A DNA stretch of 64,000 nucleotides from Kurthia massiliensis (GCF_000285555.1 NZ_HE610996.1:177052-241051); one strand, 5' to 3'; positions 8,376 to 18,508 are shown, counted from the first letter of the stretch. Notes: generated by a model from the sequence alone, not told the origin. Made by a program: numbers and translations.

Positions 8376-9084
8376 CAACGACCTCAAATTTGTAGCCTAC
8401 GCCCCAAACCGTTACGATCATTTTCGCCGCATTTTCAGAGACGCGGTTTAATTTTTCACGTAAACGTTTTACGTGCGTATCAACCGTACGTAAGTCGCCG
8501 AAGAAATCATAATGCCATACTTCTTTTAATAGCTGTTCACGATCGAATACTTTATCGGGTGATTTCGCTAAGAAGTACAGTAGTTCATACTCTTTTGGTG
8601 TTAAATTGACTTCTGTGCCATCAGCGGTAACGCGATGCGCATCGTGATCAATTGTTAAATGTTTAAATACGACAAGATCTTTAGAAGATGCAGTCGCTGA
8701 AATAGACGTCGTCGTAGCAGAACGGCGTAAAATCGCTTTAATACGTAAGACAACTTCACGTGGGCTGAACGGTTTCACGATATAATCATCGGCTCCTGTT
8801 TCAAAACCTTCTACACGATTTGCCTCTTCACCTTTCGCAGTTAAAAGCACGATCGGTGTTGTTTGTTTTTCACGAATCGCTGCACATGCTTCTAAACCGT
8901 TCATTTCTGGCATCATAATGTCTAAAATAATGGCATGATAGTTATTTTCAGACGCTTTCTCAACAGCTTCTAAACCATTTTCGCCTTCATCTACTTCATA
9001 GCCTTCACGCTCTAAGTACATTTTTAATAAACGACGAATACGTTCCTCGTCATCTACGACTAAAATTCTAATTTGCTCTTCCAA
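8365..9084 (-). CDS. resD: Response regulator ResD
   Basis: This 239-residue OmpR/PhoB-type regulator has a receiver domain with acidic pair Asp11-Asp12, phospho-acceptor Asp55 in LDIMMP and the KPF lysine near residue 104, followed by a winged-helix DNA-binding domain ending in TVWGVGYKFE. The start is TTG, seven bases after AGGAGGG. It lies 74 bases downstream of resC and overlaps resE. In Bacillus, phosphorylated ResD activates the resABCDE operon and cytochrome genes. Confidence 0.95.
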   Translation of the reverse strand: MEEQIRILVVDDEERIRRLLKMYLEREGYEVDEGENGLEAVEKASENNYHAIILDIMMPEMNGLEACAAIREKQTTPIVLLTAKGEEANRVEGFETGADDYIVKPFSPREVVLRIKAILRRSATTTSISATASSKDLVVFKHLTIDHDAHRVTADGTEVNLTPKEYELLYFLAKSPDKVFDREQLLKEVWHYDFFGDLRTVDTHVKRLREKLNRVSENAAKMIVTVWGVGYKFEVVDED

Positions 9085-9158
9085 GCTTGATCCCTCCTAG
9101 ATTGCTATACCTTTATTGTACAATTACCCCTCCAAAATGAAAAGGAAAGAAACATACG

Positions 9159-10334
9159 TTATTCTGCGTACGAATGAAGTCCTGCAATGATTAAGTTCAC
9201 AGCAATCAAATTAAACATAATAATCGCAAATCCAATTACAGCAAGCCAAGCTGATTTTTTACCTGTAAAGCCTCGGCTCATACGCATATGTAAAAATGCT
9301 GCATAGTAAAGCCACGTAATGAGCGCCCATACTTCTTTCGGGTCCCACCCCCACATACGGCTCCACGCTTCTTGTGCCCAAATCATCGCAAAAATAAGCG
9401 CGCCGAGTGTGAATACTGGGAAACCGATAAGCACAGAGCGATAGCTTAGTTCATCTAACAACGGTAGTGATGCACGCGACAATAGTGGTTGGATAAGTTG
9501 TGCGAGTGGTTTACGTGCAATAAGGCGTAATAATATATACAACACCGTACCGATCAGTAGTGACCATGCGACTGTCGTTAACTTTTTCGCGTTAATCCAT
9601 GCAGGCATATCGACGATTGGTGTCATTTGCTCCGCTTGTGCTTCGCCTTCATGCATACCGAAAATCGGTGGCATGTGATACGTAATCTGTGCTGCTTGTC
9701 CGTCTTTATCAACATACGTAAACGGTGCTTCATAATGTGTCGTATTAAAATAAACGGTTGCACCGATAAAACCGATGGCAACAATCATCGCATACATAAT
9801 CAAACCTAAGAAAAATCGTTCTGCATGGCGCTTTTTCATATCGACGACTTTAACTAAATAAATTAGACTACTGAAAGCACTAATTGCTAAAATTGCTTCC
9901 CCAATTACCGTCGTTAATACATGAATTGTTAACCAATGACTTTTAAGCGCCGGAATAAGTGGCGCAACGTCGCGTGGAAACATACTTGCATACCCGATAA
10001 TGACGATAGCAACAGGTAACGCAATTAAGCCTAACGTCGGCATATGGTACATGCGATAAAGGACGATAAAGGCCGCAACGATAAACATTGCAAACGCTGT
10101 CGTAAATTCAAACATATTGCTCACAGGCGCATGCCCTGTGTAAATCCAACGTGCAATAAAGTAGCCAATATTCGCCGCAAAACTTAATAGCGTAACAATT
10201 AACGCCCATTTTGCAAAACGAGCATGACTAGCTGTATTTTCACCTTTACCACGTACGGCACCGCCGAACAATAATGTAGCGATTAAATAACCGATAAATG
10301 CTGTAAATAAGAGTGTACTACTTAACTGTAGCAT
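9159..10334 (-). CDS. resC: Cytochrome c biogenesis protein ResC (CcsA/CcsB type)
   Basis: This 391-residue polytopic membrane protein is part of the System II heme-export and ligation machinery for c-type cytochromes. The tryptophan-rich heme-handling WWD-type signature appears as WSRMWGWDPKEVWALITW near residue 335, with conserved histidines in neighbouring helices. It overlaps resB by 17 bases and has its own GAGGTGAT ribosome site. It works with ResB as the heme lyase. Confidence 0.93.
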   Translation of the reverse strand: MLQLSSTLLFTAFIGYLIATLLFGGAVRGKGENTASHARFAKWALIVTLLSFAANIGYFIARWIYTGHAPVSNMFEFTTAFAMFIVAAFIVLYRMYHMPTLGLIALPVAIVIIGYASMFPRDVAPLIPALKSHWLTIHVLTTVIGEAILAISAFSSLIYLVKVVDMKKRHAERFFLGLIMYAMIVAIGFIGATVYFNTTHYEAPFTYVDKDGQAAQITYHMPPIFGMHEGEAQAEQMTPIVDMPAWINAKKLTTVAWSLLIGTVLYILLRLIARKPLAQLIQPLLSRASLPLLDELSYRSVLIGFPVFTLGALIFAMIWAQEAWSRMWGWDPKEVWALITWLYYAAFLHMRMSRGFTGKKSAWLAVIGFAIIMFNLIAVNLIIAGLHSYAE

Positions 10335-11904
10335 CTTCTATCACCTCTTCTTGTTTGTCCACAAATGGCGCAATCGTACACACCGTTGTGACCTCTTGGA
10401 GTTCTTTTTTAAATGCGAATGCATTTTTGTTCGTATGGGCAGCTAATAGCCATTGCGTAGTCGTTTGACGTACCCAAATGCGACGATGGCTGAAATAAGA
10501 GCCGACGATGAGTCCTAACATAAAGATTGCCGCACCGATCAATAAAATCGGTATCGTTACATCTTTACGTACTTTCAACCCTGTAATATCTCGTGTGGTC
10601 GCTTCTTTAAATGTCATTTTATATTGTGTTTCGCCAAGTGGTTCCATCGTTTTTTGAATTTGAACGAAGCTCGTCTCCCCTTTTGGCGTCTGTTTCGTAT
10701 ACATTTCAAATAAAAATGCCGGATTTGCAGGGTTTGGCGAAGCCGTTAACGGTTCACCGTCATCATCAAAACCTGAGAAATCTGGATAATAGCCAACGAG
10801 TTTTACTTTTGCTCCGTCTTTTAACGTATATACCGCTTGCGGATTTGCTAAATCAATTGTCACCGTATCAATCGCGCGGTCTGTTTTTTTATTCGTTAAA
10901 GCGAACGTCATCGTTTTTAATTCATCTAAACGGTAATCCATTTGGTATAAATGATAGCCATCAAATTTTGCTGGGTGATTGACTTCAATCGAGACGTCTT
11001 GAAGTTTTTGTAACGACGATGTATCACCAGGTAGTGCCGAATCTTCTTTATAAATCGTCGCTTTCGTTTCGTACTTTTTCGCCGTCTCATTTACTGCATC
11101 TTCCGCACGTTCACCGTCATACGTTTCTAATATAAAGTCGTTATTTTTTACGTAATAACCGTGCGCTCCTGGAATCGATGTCGTATCACCTTCGCGCACC
11201 CACATTTCTTCATCAACGTAAAAACCTGGGACGACGCGTAACATGACCCCTGTTAAAAAGACGATGAGTCCGACGTGATTAATATATGGACCCCATCGTG
11301 CAAAGCGTCCTTTTTCCGCTAATAGGGCGCCGTCTTCTATTCGTACGCGGTAACGCTTTTTCACAAGTACGGTTTGCAATTGCTCCAGCGATAACGCCGC
11401 GAGTGGTACTTGTTGCGTAAAACGCTGGCGCTTCAAAAAGTTTGGATGTTTCGCCACACGCTGATGATAGAGCGCTTTAAACAACGGTACACCACGGTCA
11501 ATACTTGCGATAATAATCGAGGCCGCTAATAATAACACGAGCGTCTGAAAAGCCCATGCATTATAAATATCTGCTAATCCTAATTCGTAATAAAGCACAC
11601 CAAACGTGCCATATGTATGTTCGTACGCTTCTTTCGCACTGTTAAATTGCGATGTGTCGACAAATAACACTTGTGGCAAAATGGTCCCGAGTGCCGCCGT
11701 AACGAGCGTACACACAATTAAAGTGACACCGAATTTCACATTCGCAAACAGTGCCCATATGCGGTCAACTATCGTCTTACGTTTCGTCTTTGAACGAATA
11801 ACTGCCCCGTCGTAGCGCATATCGAGTTTTTCTGTTAATGGCTTACCACATCGCTGACAAATTTGTTCATCGCGTTCATATGATGCTCCACATTCACAAC
11901 GCAT
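10318..11904 (-). CDS. resB: Cytochrome c biogenesis protein ResB
   Basis: This 528-residue System II protein holds apocytochrome c and works with ResC. It begins with a four-cysteine zinc-ribbon-like segment (CECGASYERDEQICQRCG, residues 3-20), which Bacillus ResB also has, then three N-terminal membrane helices, a large extracytoplasmic domain and a last helix near residue 460. It lies between resA (12 bases away) and resC (overlapping), in a translationally coupled operon. Confidence 0.93.
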   Translation of the reverse strand: MRCECGASYERDEQICQRCGKPLTEKLDMRYDGAVIRSKTKRKTIVDRIWALFANVKFGVTLIVCTLVTAALGTILPQVLFVDTSQFNSAKEAYEHTYGTFGVLYYELGLADIYNAWAFQTLVLLLAASIIIASIDRGVPLFKALYHQRVAKHPNFLKRQRFTQQVPLAALSLEQLQTVLVKKRYRVRIEDGALLAEKGRFARWGPYINHVGLIVFLTGVMLRVVPGFYVDEEMWVREGDTTSIPGAHGYYVKNNDFILETYDGERAEDAVNETAKKYETKATIYKEDSALPGDTSSLQKLQDVSIEVNHPAKFDGYHLYQMDYRLDELKTMTFALTNKKTDRAIDTVTIDLANPQAVYTLKDGAKVKLVGYYPDFSGFDDDGEPLTASPNPANPAFLFEMYTKQTPKGETSFVQIQKTMEPLGETQYKMTFKEATTRDITGLKVRKDVTIPILLIGAAIFMLGLIVGSYFSHRRIWVRQTTTQWLLAAHTNKNAFAFKKELQEVTTVCTIAPFVDKQEEVIEDATVK

Positions 11905-11916
11905 ATTTGCTCACCT

Positions 11917-12441
11917 CTATTTCGGTTGAATCGTCGTCATATAATTTTGAATATCTGCTTCGGTCATTTCCCCGGTAATAATATTGGCAATGTGCCCTGT
12001 TGCATCGATAAAAATCGTTGTTGGCAACGGATCAATATTGTAGGCACGCATAACACTTTTTTTGTCATCGATGGCTACAGGAAACGTCAAATCATAACGC
12101 GACACGAAATTTTCCACGGCGTATGTTGATTCTGCAATATTGATTGCTAACAACTCAACGCCTTGGTCATGGAACTGTTTGTACTGTGCATCTAAAGCAG
12201 GCATTTCTTTTTTACACGGTTTACACCACGTTCCCCAGAAATTTAACACGACTCCTTTACCTTTATACTCAGACAATTGATGCTGCTGACCGTTTAAATC
12301 CGTTAGCGTAAAGTCAGGTGCTGTATCTCCTACTTGCAAAACAGCACGTTCATCTTTCGTCGTTGCACTGTAAACGCTATAGACGACTGCAGCGAGTAAC
12401 ACGACGACAATAACTGCACGCACGATTCTTTTTTTTCGCAT
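11917..12441 (-). CDS. resA: Thiol-disulfide oxidoreductase ResA
   Basis: ResA is a membrane-anchored extracytoplasmic thioredoxin-fold protein that reduces the haem-binding cysteines of apocytochrome c. The 174-residue protein has one N-terminal anchor helix (about 7-24) and the active site WGTWCKPCKKE with Cys73 and Cys76. The cis-proline motif LPTT is present. ATG 12441 has GGAGGG five bases upstream; the longer frame starts at an ATG inside that site. A terminator hairpin from rluB sits immediately before the ribosome site. Confidence 0.95.
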   Translation of the reverse strand: MRKKRIVRAVIVVVLLAAVVYSVYSATTKDERAVLQVGDTAPDFTLTDLNGQQHQLSEYKGKGVVLNFWGTWCKPCKKEMPALDAQYKQFHDQGVELLAINIAESTYAVENFVSRYDLTFPVAIDDKKSVMRAYNIDPLPTTIFIDATGHIANIITGEMTEADIQNYMTTIQPK

Positions 12442-12458
12442 ATAATCCCTCCTCATAT

Positions 12459-12494
12459 AAAAAAACGACTGCCACCGAATCGATGTGCAGTCGT
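12459..12494 (-). terminator. Terminator between rluB and resA
   Basis: An 8-bp perfect stem (12465-12472 with 12487-12494) is followed on the minus strand by a seven-base T-run (plus 12459-12465). The T-run ends just before the resA ribosome site. Confidence 0.8.
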
Positions 12495-12504
12495 CTTCCG
12501 GCTA

Positions 12505-13236
12505 TTAACCGATTTTACCTGTTTGTGCTAATGCACGTAATTGTTTTACTTCGTGTGGTGTTAGTTCACGCCATTCACCAGCGTTTAAGCCGAATGGTGT
12601 TAAGAAACCGAATTGTTCACGTTTTAATTTACTTACGCGGTGACCGACAGCTTCAAACATACGACGTACTTGACGGTTACGTCCTTCATGAATTGTGATC
12701 GCTACAATCGATTTCCCTTTACGTTCGTCAGCTGAAATAATACGTACACGTGCAGGTGCTGTTTTCCCATCTTCAAGCATCACGCCACGTTCTAATTTAC
12801 GAACGTCTTCACGTTTTAATACGCCTTGAATTGTCGCTACATATGTTTTTTCAACATTGTATTTAGGGTGCGTTAAAAGATTTGCGAATTCGCCATCATT
12901 TGTTAAAATTAAGACGCCTGTCGTATCAAAGTCAAGACGACCTACTGGGAAAATACGCTCTTTTACATTTTTAAATAAATCAACAACTGTGTCACGACCT
13001 CGGTCATCTGTTACAGCTGAGATCGTGTTACGTGGTTTATATAATAAGAAGTATACTTTATCTTCTTGTTCAATTTTCACGTCATCAACTTCAACGCGGT
13101 CAGAAGCAGTCACTTTCGTACCTAATTCGCGTACGACCTTACCGTTGACTTTTACTTGACCATCTAAAATTAATTGTTCTGCTTTACGGCGCGACGCGAT
13201 ACCGGCGTGCGCAATTACTTTTTGTAAACGTTCCAT
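12505..13236 (-). CDS. rluB: 23S rRNA pseudouridine synthase RluB
   Basis: RluB isomerises a uridine of 23S rRNA in the large-subunit core. The 243-residue protein has an N-terminal S4 RNA-binding domain (1-60, MERLQKVIAHAGIASRR) and a pseudouridine synthase domain with catalytic Asp102 in GRLDFDTTG. It sits between scpB and resA as in Bacillus, where spmA and spmB also intervene; those are absent here. Confidence 0.94.
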   Translation of the reverse strand: MERLQKVIAHAGIASRRKAEQLILDGQVKVNGKVVRELGTKVTASDRVEVDDVKIEQEDKVYFLLYKPRNTISAVTDDRGRDTVVDLFKNVKERIFPVGRLDFDTTGVLILTNDGEFANLLTHPKYNVEKTYVATIQGVLKREDVRKLERGVMLEDGKTAPARVRIISADERKGKSIVAITIHEGRNRQVRRMFEAVGHRVSKLKREQFGFLTPFGLNAGEWRELTPHEVKQLRALAQTGKIG

Positions 13237-13314
13237 GATTCAAAAATCCTCTCAATCGTCTCCCGACGGTATTATTGTTGCTTGTACTACTTTACAAGAT
13301 TTTCACGCAAAAAG

Positions 13315-13905
13315 CTATTTAGAAGCGGTAAATGTTTCTTGGAATTTTGACATAAATAAGTCTTGTTCCTCTTCTACATTAAATTCTTCTACTTCAAGCG
13401 GCGGTAAATCTTCTAAACGATTTAAGCCGAAGTAATTTAAAAACTCCTTCGTTGTACCATATAAAATGGCGCGACCCGTGCCTTCTACACGTCCTACTTC
13501 TTGAATCAATAGCTTTTGATTCAACGTGTTTAGCGCGCGTTCACATTTCACGCCGCGTAAGTCTTCAATTTCTACACGCGTAATTGGCTGTTTATATGCA
13601 ACAATTGCTAATACTTCAAGTGCTGCTTGCGATAAACTTTGCGCTGGCGGGTTTTCAACCAGTTTTTCAATCACATCTGCATTGTCTGTTTTTGAAATGA
13701 GTTGATATGTACCTGCTAACTCTTTCAAAGTTACCCCGCGTGATGCATCTTGATCGTAGCGGTTTTTTAATTCGATTAATGCTTCTTGCACATCAAGTTG
13801 CTCACTCTCTGTAAGTTGCGCAAGTTGTGCGAGTGTTAAGCCATCTTCACCGATCACGAACAACAAGCTCTCTACTTTACTCATCAATGTTGTCAAATTG
13901 CTCAT
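13315..13905 (-). CDS. scpB: Segregation and condensation protein ScpB
   Basis: ScpB is a winged-helix subunit (kite protein) of the SMC-ScpAB condensin. The 196-residue protein contains the family pattern QAALEVLAIVAYKQPITRVEIEDLRG in the middle. Its start at 13905 has an AGGAGGA ribosome site and lies inside scpA, a 29-base overlap that suggests translational coupling. Confidence 0.95.
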   Translation of the reverse strand: MSNLTTLMSKVESLLFVIGEDGLTLAQLAQLTESEQLDVQEALIELKNRYDQDASRGVTLKELAGTYQLISKTDNADVIEKLVENPPAQSLSQAALEVLAIVAYKQPITRVEIEDLRGVKCERALNTLNQKLLIQEVGRVEGTGRAILYGTTKEFLNYFGLNRLEDLPPLEVEEFNVEEEQDLFMSKFQETFTASK

Positions 13906-14653
13906 AGTCGATGTCCTCCTCTTTCAATTGAACGAATAACTGTTCAAAATTGTTTTGTTGTTCCACGTCAATCACTTGACGTTTCATTAACTCTAATAAT
14001 GATAAAAATGTGACGACAAGCGTTTCGCGGTCGTCTGCTTCAAATAAATCGGTAAATTCACAACGACCTTCTAATCGTTTTAACGTGTCGACGACGGTAC
14101 GCATTTGTTGTTTCACCGATAATCCTTGTTTCGCTACGCGCGTTGATAACGGCGCACGCATTTTACGACGTTTCAACATTTTTTGGAACGCCGCGACCAT
14201 ATCATATACATTGACTGAAAGCTCGAATTGTAATTGCTCTTCTTTCATATATTGCGATAAGTCTGCTGGTGGACGCGTATACATTTGTACGCGCTCTTCC
14301 TCACGTTGTTGCAACGTCTGTGCTGCTTGTTTAAATTTACGGTATTCAATTAAACGTGCAACAAGTTCATCACGTGGATCGACTTCATCAACTTCAAGCT
14401 CGATATCATCTAACTCGCCTTCATGAATCGGCAGAAGCATTTTACTTTTAATTTCTAATAGCGTTGCCGCCATGACGAGATACTCGCTCGCTTCGTTTAA
14501 TTCTAATACTTGCATCGCTCGCAGATGTTCCATATACTGAGCAGTAATTTCCTTCATCGGTATATCATATATATCAATTTCCAAGCGGTGAATTAAATGT
14601 AATAATAAATCTAGTGGGCCTTCAAAGGCATCTAGCTTTACTTCGTAAGACAT
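13877..14653 (-). CDS. scpA: Segregation and condensation protein ScpA
   Basis: ScpA is the kleisin subunit bridging SMC heads. The 258-residue protein starts MSYEVKLDAFEGPLDLLLHL, which is diagnostic, and has a Glu-rich middle and a C-terminal winged helix. ATG 14653 is preferred over two ATG codons a few bases upstream because AGGATG lies at the right distance and the family starts here. It is first in the scpA-scpB-rluB group and divergent from the DUF309 gene. Confidence 0.94.
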   Translation of the reverse strand: MSYEVKLDAFEGPLDLLLHLIHRLEIDIYDIPMKEITAQYMEHLRAMQVLELNEASEYLVMAATLLEIKSKMLLPIHEGELDDIELEVDEVDPRDELVARLIEYRKFKQAAQTLQQREEERVQMYTRPPADLSQYMKEEQLQFELSVNVYDMVAAFQKMLKRRKMRAPLSTRVAKQGLSVKQQMRTVVDTLKRLEGRCEFTDLFEADDRETLVVTFLSLLELMKRQVIDVEQQNNFEQLFVQLKEEDIDYEQFDNIDE

Positions 14654-14709
14654 ACACATCATCCTGACAAAAATAGATTCAATCTAAAGTATAGAGGAAA
14701 GGAAGCAAA

Positions 14710-15210
14710 ATGTACAAACGTTCTTTCGTGTTATTTTTAAGTTATTTTAATCGCAATCGTGACTACTTTGAATGTCACGAAGTTTTAGAGGAACATTGGA
14801 AAGATGTCGCGCCACGCACGCGTCATCATGAACTTGTTGGCTTCATCCAACTTGCAACAGGCATGTACCATTGGCGCAGAGGTAACTTTCGCGGCGCACG
14901 AACGATTTTCAAAAAAGCTGAACTGCATTTACGCATGCACTCATCGAGTGCTTACTATGAAGGACTTGATATGCAACAACTATTCGAAGCGCTTCATAAA
15001 AGTCGTATCGCCGTTGAATGTGAGCAGCCTTTTACACCGTTCATCATTCCAATTATAGATGAAACATTGGCGGCAGATGTCCAAGCTGTTACACTTCCTG
15101 CCGATAGCGAACATTACTTGATGCATAAACATATGCTTCGCAATCGAAGCGACGTTATTTTAGAGCGTCAACAAAGTTTATTACAAAAACAAAAACTGCG
15201 TAAGCAATAA
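14710..15210 (+). CDS. DUF309 family protein (YpuF-like)
   Basis: This 166-residue, mainly helical, soluble protein has the DUF309 signature YFECHEVLEEHWK near residue 20 and GFIQLATGMYHW further on. Its function is unknown; it sits next to scpA, as in Bacillus. An AAAGGA ribosome site precedes ATG 14710. Its stop codon lies in the loop of the terminator hairpin, so the last codons form the left arm of the stem. Confidence 0.85.
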   Translation: MYKRSFVLFLSYFNRNRDYFECHEVLEEHWKDVAPRTRHHELVGFIQLATGMYHWRRGNFRGARTIFKKAELHLRMHSSSAYYEGLDMQQLFEALHKSRIAVECEQPFTPFIIPIIDETLAADVQAVTLPADSEHYLMHKHMLRNRSDVILERQQSLLQKQKLRKQ

Positions 15211-15225
15211 GCTTACGCAGTTTTT
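15191..15225. terminator. Bidirectional terminator between the DUF309 gene and ribT
   Basis: A perfect 15-bp stem (15191-15205 with 15211-15225) with a five-base loop starts with A-rich and ends with T-rich sequence, so it works in both directions. It overlaps the end of the DUF309 coding region. Confidence 0.9.
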
Positions 15226-15233
15226 CATATGTG

Positions 15234-15605
15234 TTATAGATGTGCATTTTCTTTTGCGATTTTCGTAGCAACATTATCGTAATATCGTTGCACGATATCA
15301 CACGGTACGAGTTTACCACATGATTCTTCCGCTGCAAGCGCCGTTAACATGCTACGCCCAACGCCTTCACCACGATGTGATGGATCAACCGTAATATGGC
15401 GTACGACCCATTCTTCTGCTAACTTTTCAACACCGACAAGACCGATATAATCTTCGTCACGTTTCCATAAATAAAGTTGCCAGTTCGGGTCGCTATCGTA
15501 CGTGCGAATGGTTTGCTGTAATACTTTTAAATTCTTTTCTTCTGGCATGAAAGAAAGTAGCCCCATCGCTATTTTTTCAAATGCTTTTTTATAACGATAT
15601 AACAT
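15234..15605 (-). CDS. ribT: RibT-like GNAT acetyltransferase
   Basis: The 123-residue protein starts MLYRYKKAFEKIAMGLLSFM, very like RibT of the Bacillus riboflavin operon. The GNAT acetyl-CoA site is HRGEGVGRSML (about 82-92). The function of RibT is not settled. It stands apart from any riboflavin biosynthetic gene, between DUF309 and lysA, at the place where the rib operon lies in Bacillus. This suggests the rest of that operon was lost or moved. Confidence 0.82.
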   Translation of the reverse strand: MLYRYKKAFEKIAMGLLSFMPEEKNLKVLQQTIRTYDSDPNWQLYLWKRDEDYIGLVGVEKLAEEWVVRHITVDPSHRGEGVGRSMLTALAAEESCGKLVPCDIVQRYYDNVATKIAKENAHL

Positions 15606-15699
15606 GTATGATCCCTCTTTTTTCTCGCCTCAAACTTTACTTTGACTATCCTACACGAAAAAATCGAACGATGCAACCGTATTTCCAATATTAGGAAAT

Positions 15700-17010
15700 T
15701 TACACTAACGTATAATCTACATCTAATTTTGTTAAATCTTCATATGTTTCACGTTTTACGACTAATTGATATTGGCCATTTTCAACGAATACAACTGCTG
15801 GGCGTCCAACACGATTATAATTAGAAGCCATTGAATAACCGTACGCACCTGTACAAAACGTTGCTAAAATATCGCCTGTCTCTGCTTCTGGCAATGAAAT
15901 CGTTTCAATAATTTTGTCCCCAGACTCGCACAATTTACCGGCAACTGTGTACGTTTTCGTTAAAGCTGCCGTTGCTTTGTTCGCAATAACCGCTTCATAT
16001 TTAGCATCGTATAGTGCTGGGCGAATGTTATCGCTCATCCCACCATCAATTGCAATATATTCTCGTACGTTCGGTACCGTTTTATGTGAACCGATTGTGT
16101 AAAGCGTCGTACCCGCATCACCGACAAGTGAACGACCTGGCTCGATCCAAATTTCAGGCAATTCGATGCCGAATTCTGCCGCTTCTTTTTTCACGGCTTG
16201 AATCATATCGTCCACATATACAGCCGGTTCAAGCGGTGTATCTTCTTCCGTATAACGAATACCGAAACCACCACCAAGGTTTAACACGGTCGCTTCAAAT
16301 TGATAGTCTTTTTTCCACTCAGCCATTTTATCGACGACTTTTTTCGCCGCTAAGCTAAATGCTTCCGTATCGAAAATTTGTGAACCGATGTGGCAATGCA
16401 TCCCTTTTAGTTCTAAATATTCATGATCATACAATGCTTTAAACGCTTCATCTGCTTGTCCATTTGATAAATCGAAACCAAATTTCGAATCAGCTTGACC
16501 TGTCGTAATAAAATCATGCGTATGTGCTTCGACACCCGGTGTCACACGAATCAGAACAGCCATTTTTTGTTGGCGTTCTGTTGTCAGCTGTTTTAATAGC
16601 TCGATTTCATAAAAGTTATCAATAACGATACAACCAATTTTTGAGTCGAGCGCATACGTTAGTTCTTCAACACTTTTGTTGTTGCCATGGAAATGAATCT
16701 TGTCAGTTGGGAAGCCAGCCTTTAACGCTGTATACAATTCACCGCCAGAAACGACGTCGACCGATAAACCTTCTTGTTTTGCCACTTGGTAAATTGCAAC
16801 CGTTGAAAAGGCTTTTGATGCGTACGCAACTTGTGCACGTACATTTTCCTTTTTAAACGTATCGATGAATCCGCGTGCGCGCTCGCGGAATAGTGCGATA
16901 TCGTACACGAATAACGGCGTACCATATTGTTTTGCAAGTTCGATCGTATCAACGCCACCGATTGCTAAATGACCTTGTTCTGTAATTGTTTGCGTACCAT
17001 ATAAATGCAT
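15700..17010 (-). CDS. lysA: Diaminopimelate decarboxylase
   Basis: LysA makes L-lysine from meso-diaminopimelate using PLP. The 436-residue fold-III enzyme has the PLP lysine in AYASKAF near residue 66, the glycine-rich phosphate loop LGGGFGI, the HCHIGSQ segment and the catalytic cysteine in LCESGD. The length is normal. It is monocistronic, and no lysine riboswitch was seen upstream. Confidence 0.96.
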   Translation of the reverse strand: MHLYGTQTITEQGHLAIGGVDTIELAKQYGTPLFVYDIALFRERARGFIDTFKKENVRAQVAYASKAFSTVAIYQVAKQEGLSVDVVSGGELYTALKAGFPTDKIHFHGNNKSVEELTYALDSKIGCIVIDNFYEIELLKQLTTERQQKMAVLIRVTPGVEAHTHDFITTGQADSKFGFDLSNGQADEAFKALYDHEYLELKGMHCHIGSQIFDTEAFSLAAKKVVDKMAEWKKDYQFEATVLNLGGGFGIRYTEEDTPLEPAVYVDDMIQAVKKEAAEFGIELPEIWIEPGRSLVGDAGTTLYTIGSHKTVPNVREYIAIDGGMSDNIRPALYDAKYEAVIANKATAALTKTYTVAGKLCESGDKIIETISLPEAETGDILATFCTGAYGYSMASNYNRVGRPAVVFVENGQYQLVVKRETYEDLTKLDVDYTLV

Positions 17011-17125
17011 AAAAACTCTCCCCTAACCAAATATAGAAATATTCTGTAAATTAATTATAATCTGAACTTTATCACAATCATTCATTGAATCATAGTGATT
17101 TTTACATTTTCACACCTTTTTGCAC

Positions 17126-17164
17126 AAAAAAAATCCTGTAAGCGCCATCACGCTTACAGGATTT
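17126..17164 (-). terminator. Terminator of pdp
   Basis: A perfect 14-bp stem (17131-17144 with 17151-17164, loop CCATCA) is followed on the minus strand by a T-run. Confidence 0.9.
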
Positions 17165-17173
17165 AGAAATAGA

Positions 17174-18478
17174 TTACTCTGTAATAATTTCTTCGATTAA
17201 TGCTGGTACTTCAGGTTGTTCTGCAACGATCGAAATATTTGCATAAATTTTTTCAATGACTTCTTGTACGTCTTCACGGTTTGCATAGATTGTCACAAGT
17301 GATTCGCCTTCTGCAACAGCGTCACCGACTTTTTTGTTTAACATTAAACCTACAGCTAAGTCGATTTCAGACTCTTTCGTTGCACGACCAGCACCTAAAA
17401 GCATTGCGGCTGTACCGATTGCATCGGCAACGATATGACCAACGAAGCCTGCTTGTTTCGCTGGTACTTCAAATGTGTATTTCGCTTGTGGTAATAATGA
17501 TGTATCATCTGCGACTGCTGGGTTACCACCTTGTGCTGCAACGAATTTTTTGAACACTTCAAGTGCTTTACCGTTCGCAATGACTTCTTGTAGTTGTGCG
17601 CGTGCATCTTCTAATGTTTCTGCATGACCTGCGACAACGACCATTTGAGAACCTAATGTTAAGCAAAGCTCTGTTAAGTCTTCTGGGCCATTTCCTTGTA
17701 ATGTTTCGATCGCTTCTTTTACTTCTAAAGCATTACCGATTGCAAAGCCTAGTGGTTGGTCCATATCAGAAATAATGGCCATCGTTTTACGGCCTACTGC
17801 GTTACCAATTTTAACCATCGCTTTTGCAAGTTTAATTGAATCTTCTTTCGTTTTCATAAATGCGCCATCGCCTGTTTTAACGTCTAATACGATTGCGTCA
17901 GAACCAGCAGCGATTTTTTTACTCATAATTGAGCTAGCGATTAATGGAATGCTTGATACAGTACCTGTAACGTCGCGTAGTGCGTACAATTTTTTATCAG
18001 CAGGTGTTAAGTTACCGCTTTGACCGATAACGGCTACTTTAATATCATTTACTTGTTTTGCGAATTGTTCTGTTGAAAGCTCAACGTGGAAACCTTCGAT
18101 TGCCTCTAATTTATCAATTGTGCCACCTGTGTGACCTAAACCACGACCACTCATTTTTGCAACCGGTACACCTGTTGCAGCAACTAATGGACCAAGTACT
18201 AATGTCGTTGTATCACCAACGCCGCCTGTTGAGTGTTTGTCGACTTTAATGCCTTCAATTGAAGAAAGGTCGATTTGGTCGCCTGATTCTACCATTGCCA
18301 TCGTTAAGTCTGCACGTTCACGATCAGACATGTCTTGGAAGTAGATAGCCATCGCTAAGCTACTTGCTTGATAATCTGGAATCGTACCGTTCGTATATCC
18401 TTCAATAAAGAAGCGGATTTCTTCAGTTGTTAATTCTAATCCGTCGCGTTTTTTTTCAATAATATCTACCATGCGCAT
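17174..18478 (-). CDS. pdp: Pyrimidine-nucleoside phosphorylase
   Basis: Pdp cleaves uridine, thymidine and deoxyuridine to base and (deoxy)ribose-1-phosphate. From ATG 18478 it is 434 residues, the same length as the Bacillus enzyme, starting [13 protein letters not shown]. The signature [20 protein letters not shown] and the phosphate-binding [10 protein letters not shown] are clear. The longer frame begins upstream of the GAGGG ribosome site and was rejected. It follows deoB on the same strand, giving a nucleoside salvage pair. Confidence 0.95.
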   Translation of the reverse strand: MRMVDIIEKKRDGLELTTEEIRFFIEGYTNGTIPDYQASSLAMAIYFQDMSDRERADLTMAMVESGDQIDLSSIEGIKVDKHSTGGVGDTTTLVLGPLVAATGVPVAKMSGRGLGHTGGTIDKLEAIEGFHVELSTEQFAKQVNDIKVAVIGQSGNLTPADKKLYALRDVTGTVSSIPLIASSIMSKKIAAGSDAIVLDVKTGDGAFMKTKEDSIKLAKAMVKIGNAVGRKTMAIISDMDQPLGFAIGNALEVKEAIETLQGNGPEDLTELCLTLGSQMVVVAGHAETLEDARAQLQEVIANGKALEVFKKFVAAQGGNPAVADDTSLLPQAKYTFEVPAKQAGFVGHIVADAIGTAAMLLGAGRATKESEIDLAVGLMLNKKVGDAVAEGESLVTIYANREDVQEVIEKIYANISIVAEQPEVPALIEEIITE

Positions 18479-18508
18479 GGCGTAATCCCTCATTTCTTTA
18501 GATAAAAG

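Noticed and set aside
17011..17130. Lysine riboswitch upstream of lysA
   Set aside because: The gap is too short and lacks the conserved lysine-aptamer blocks.
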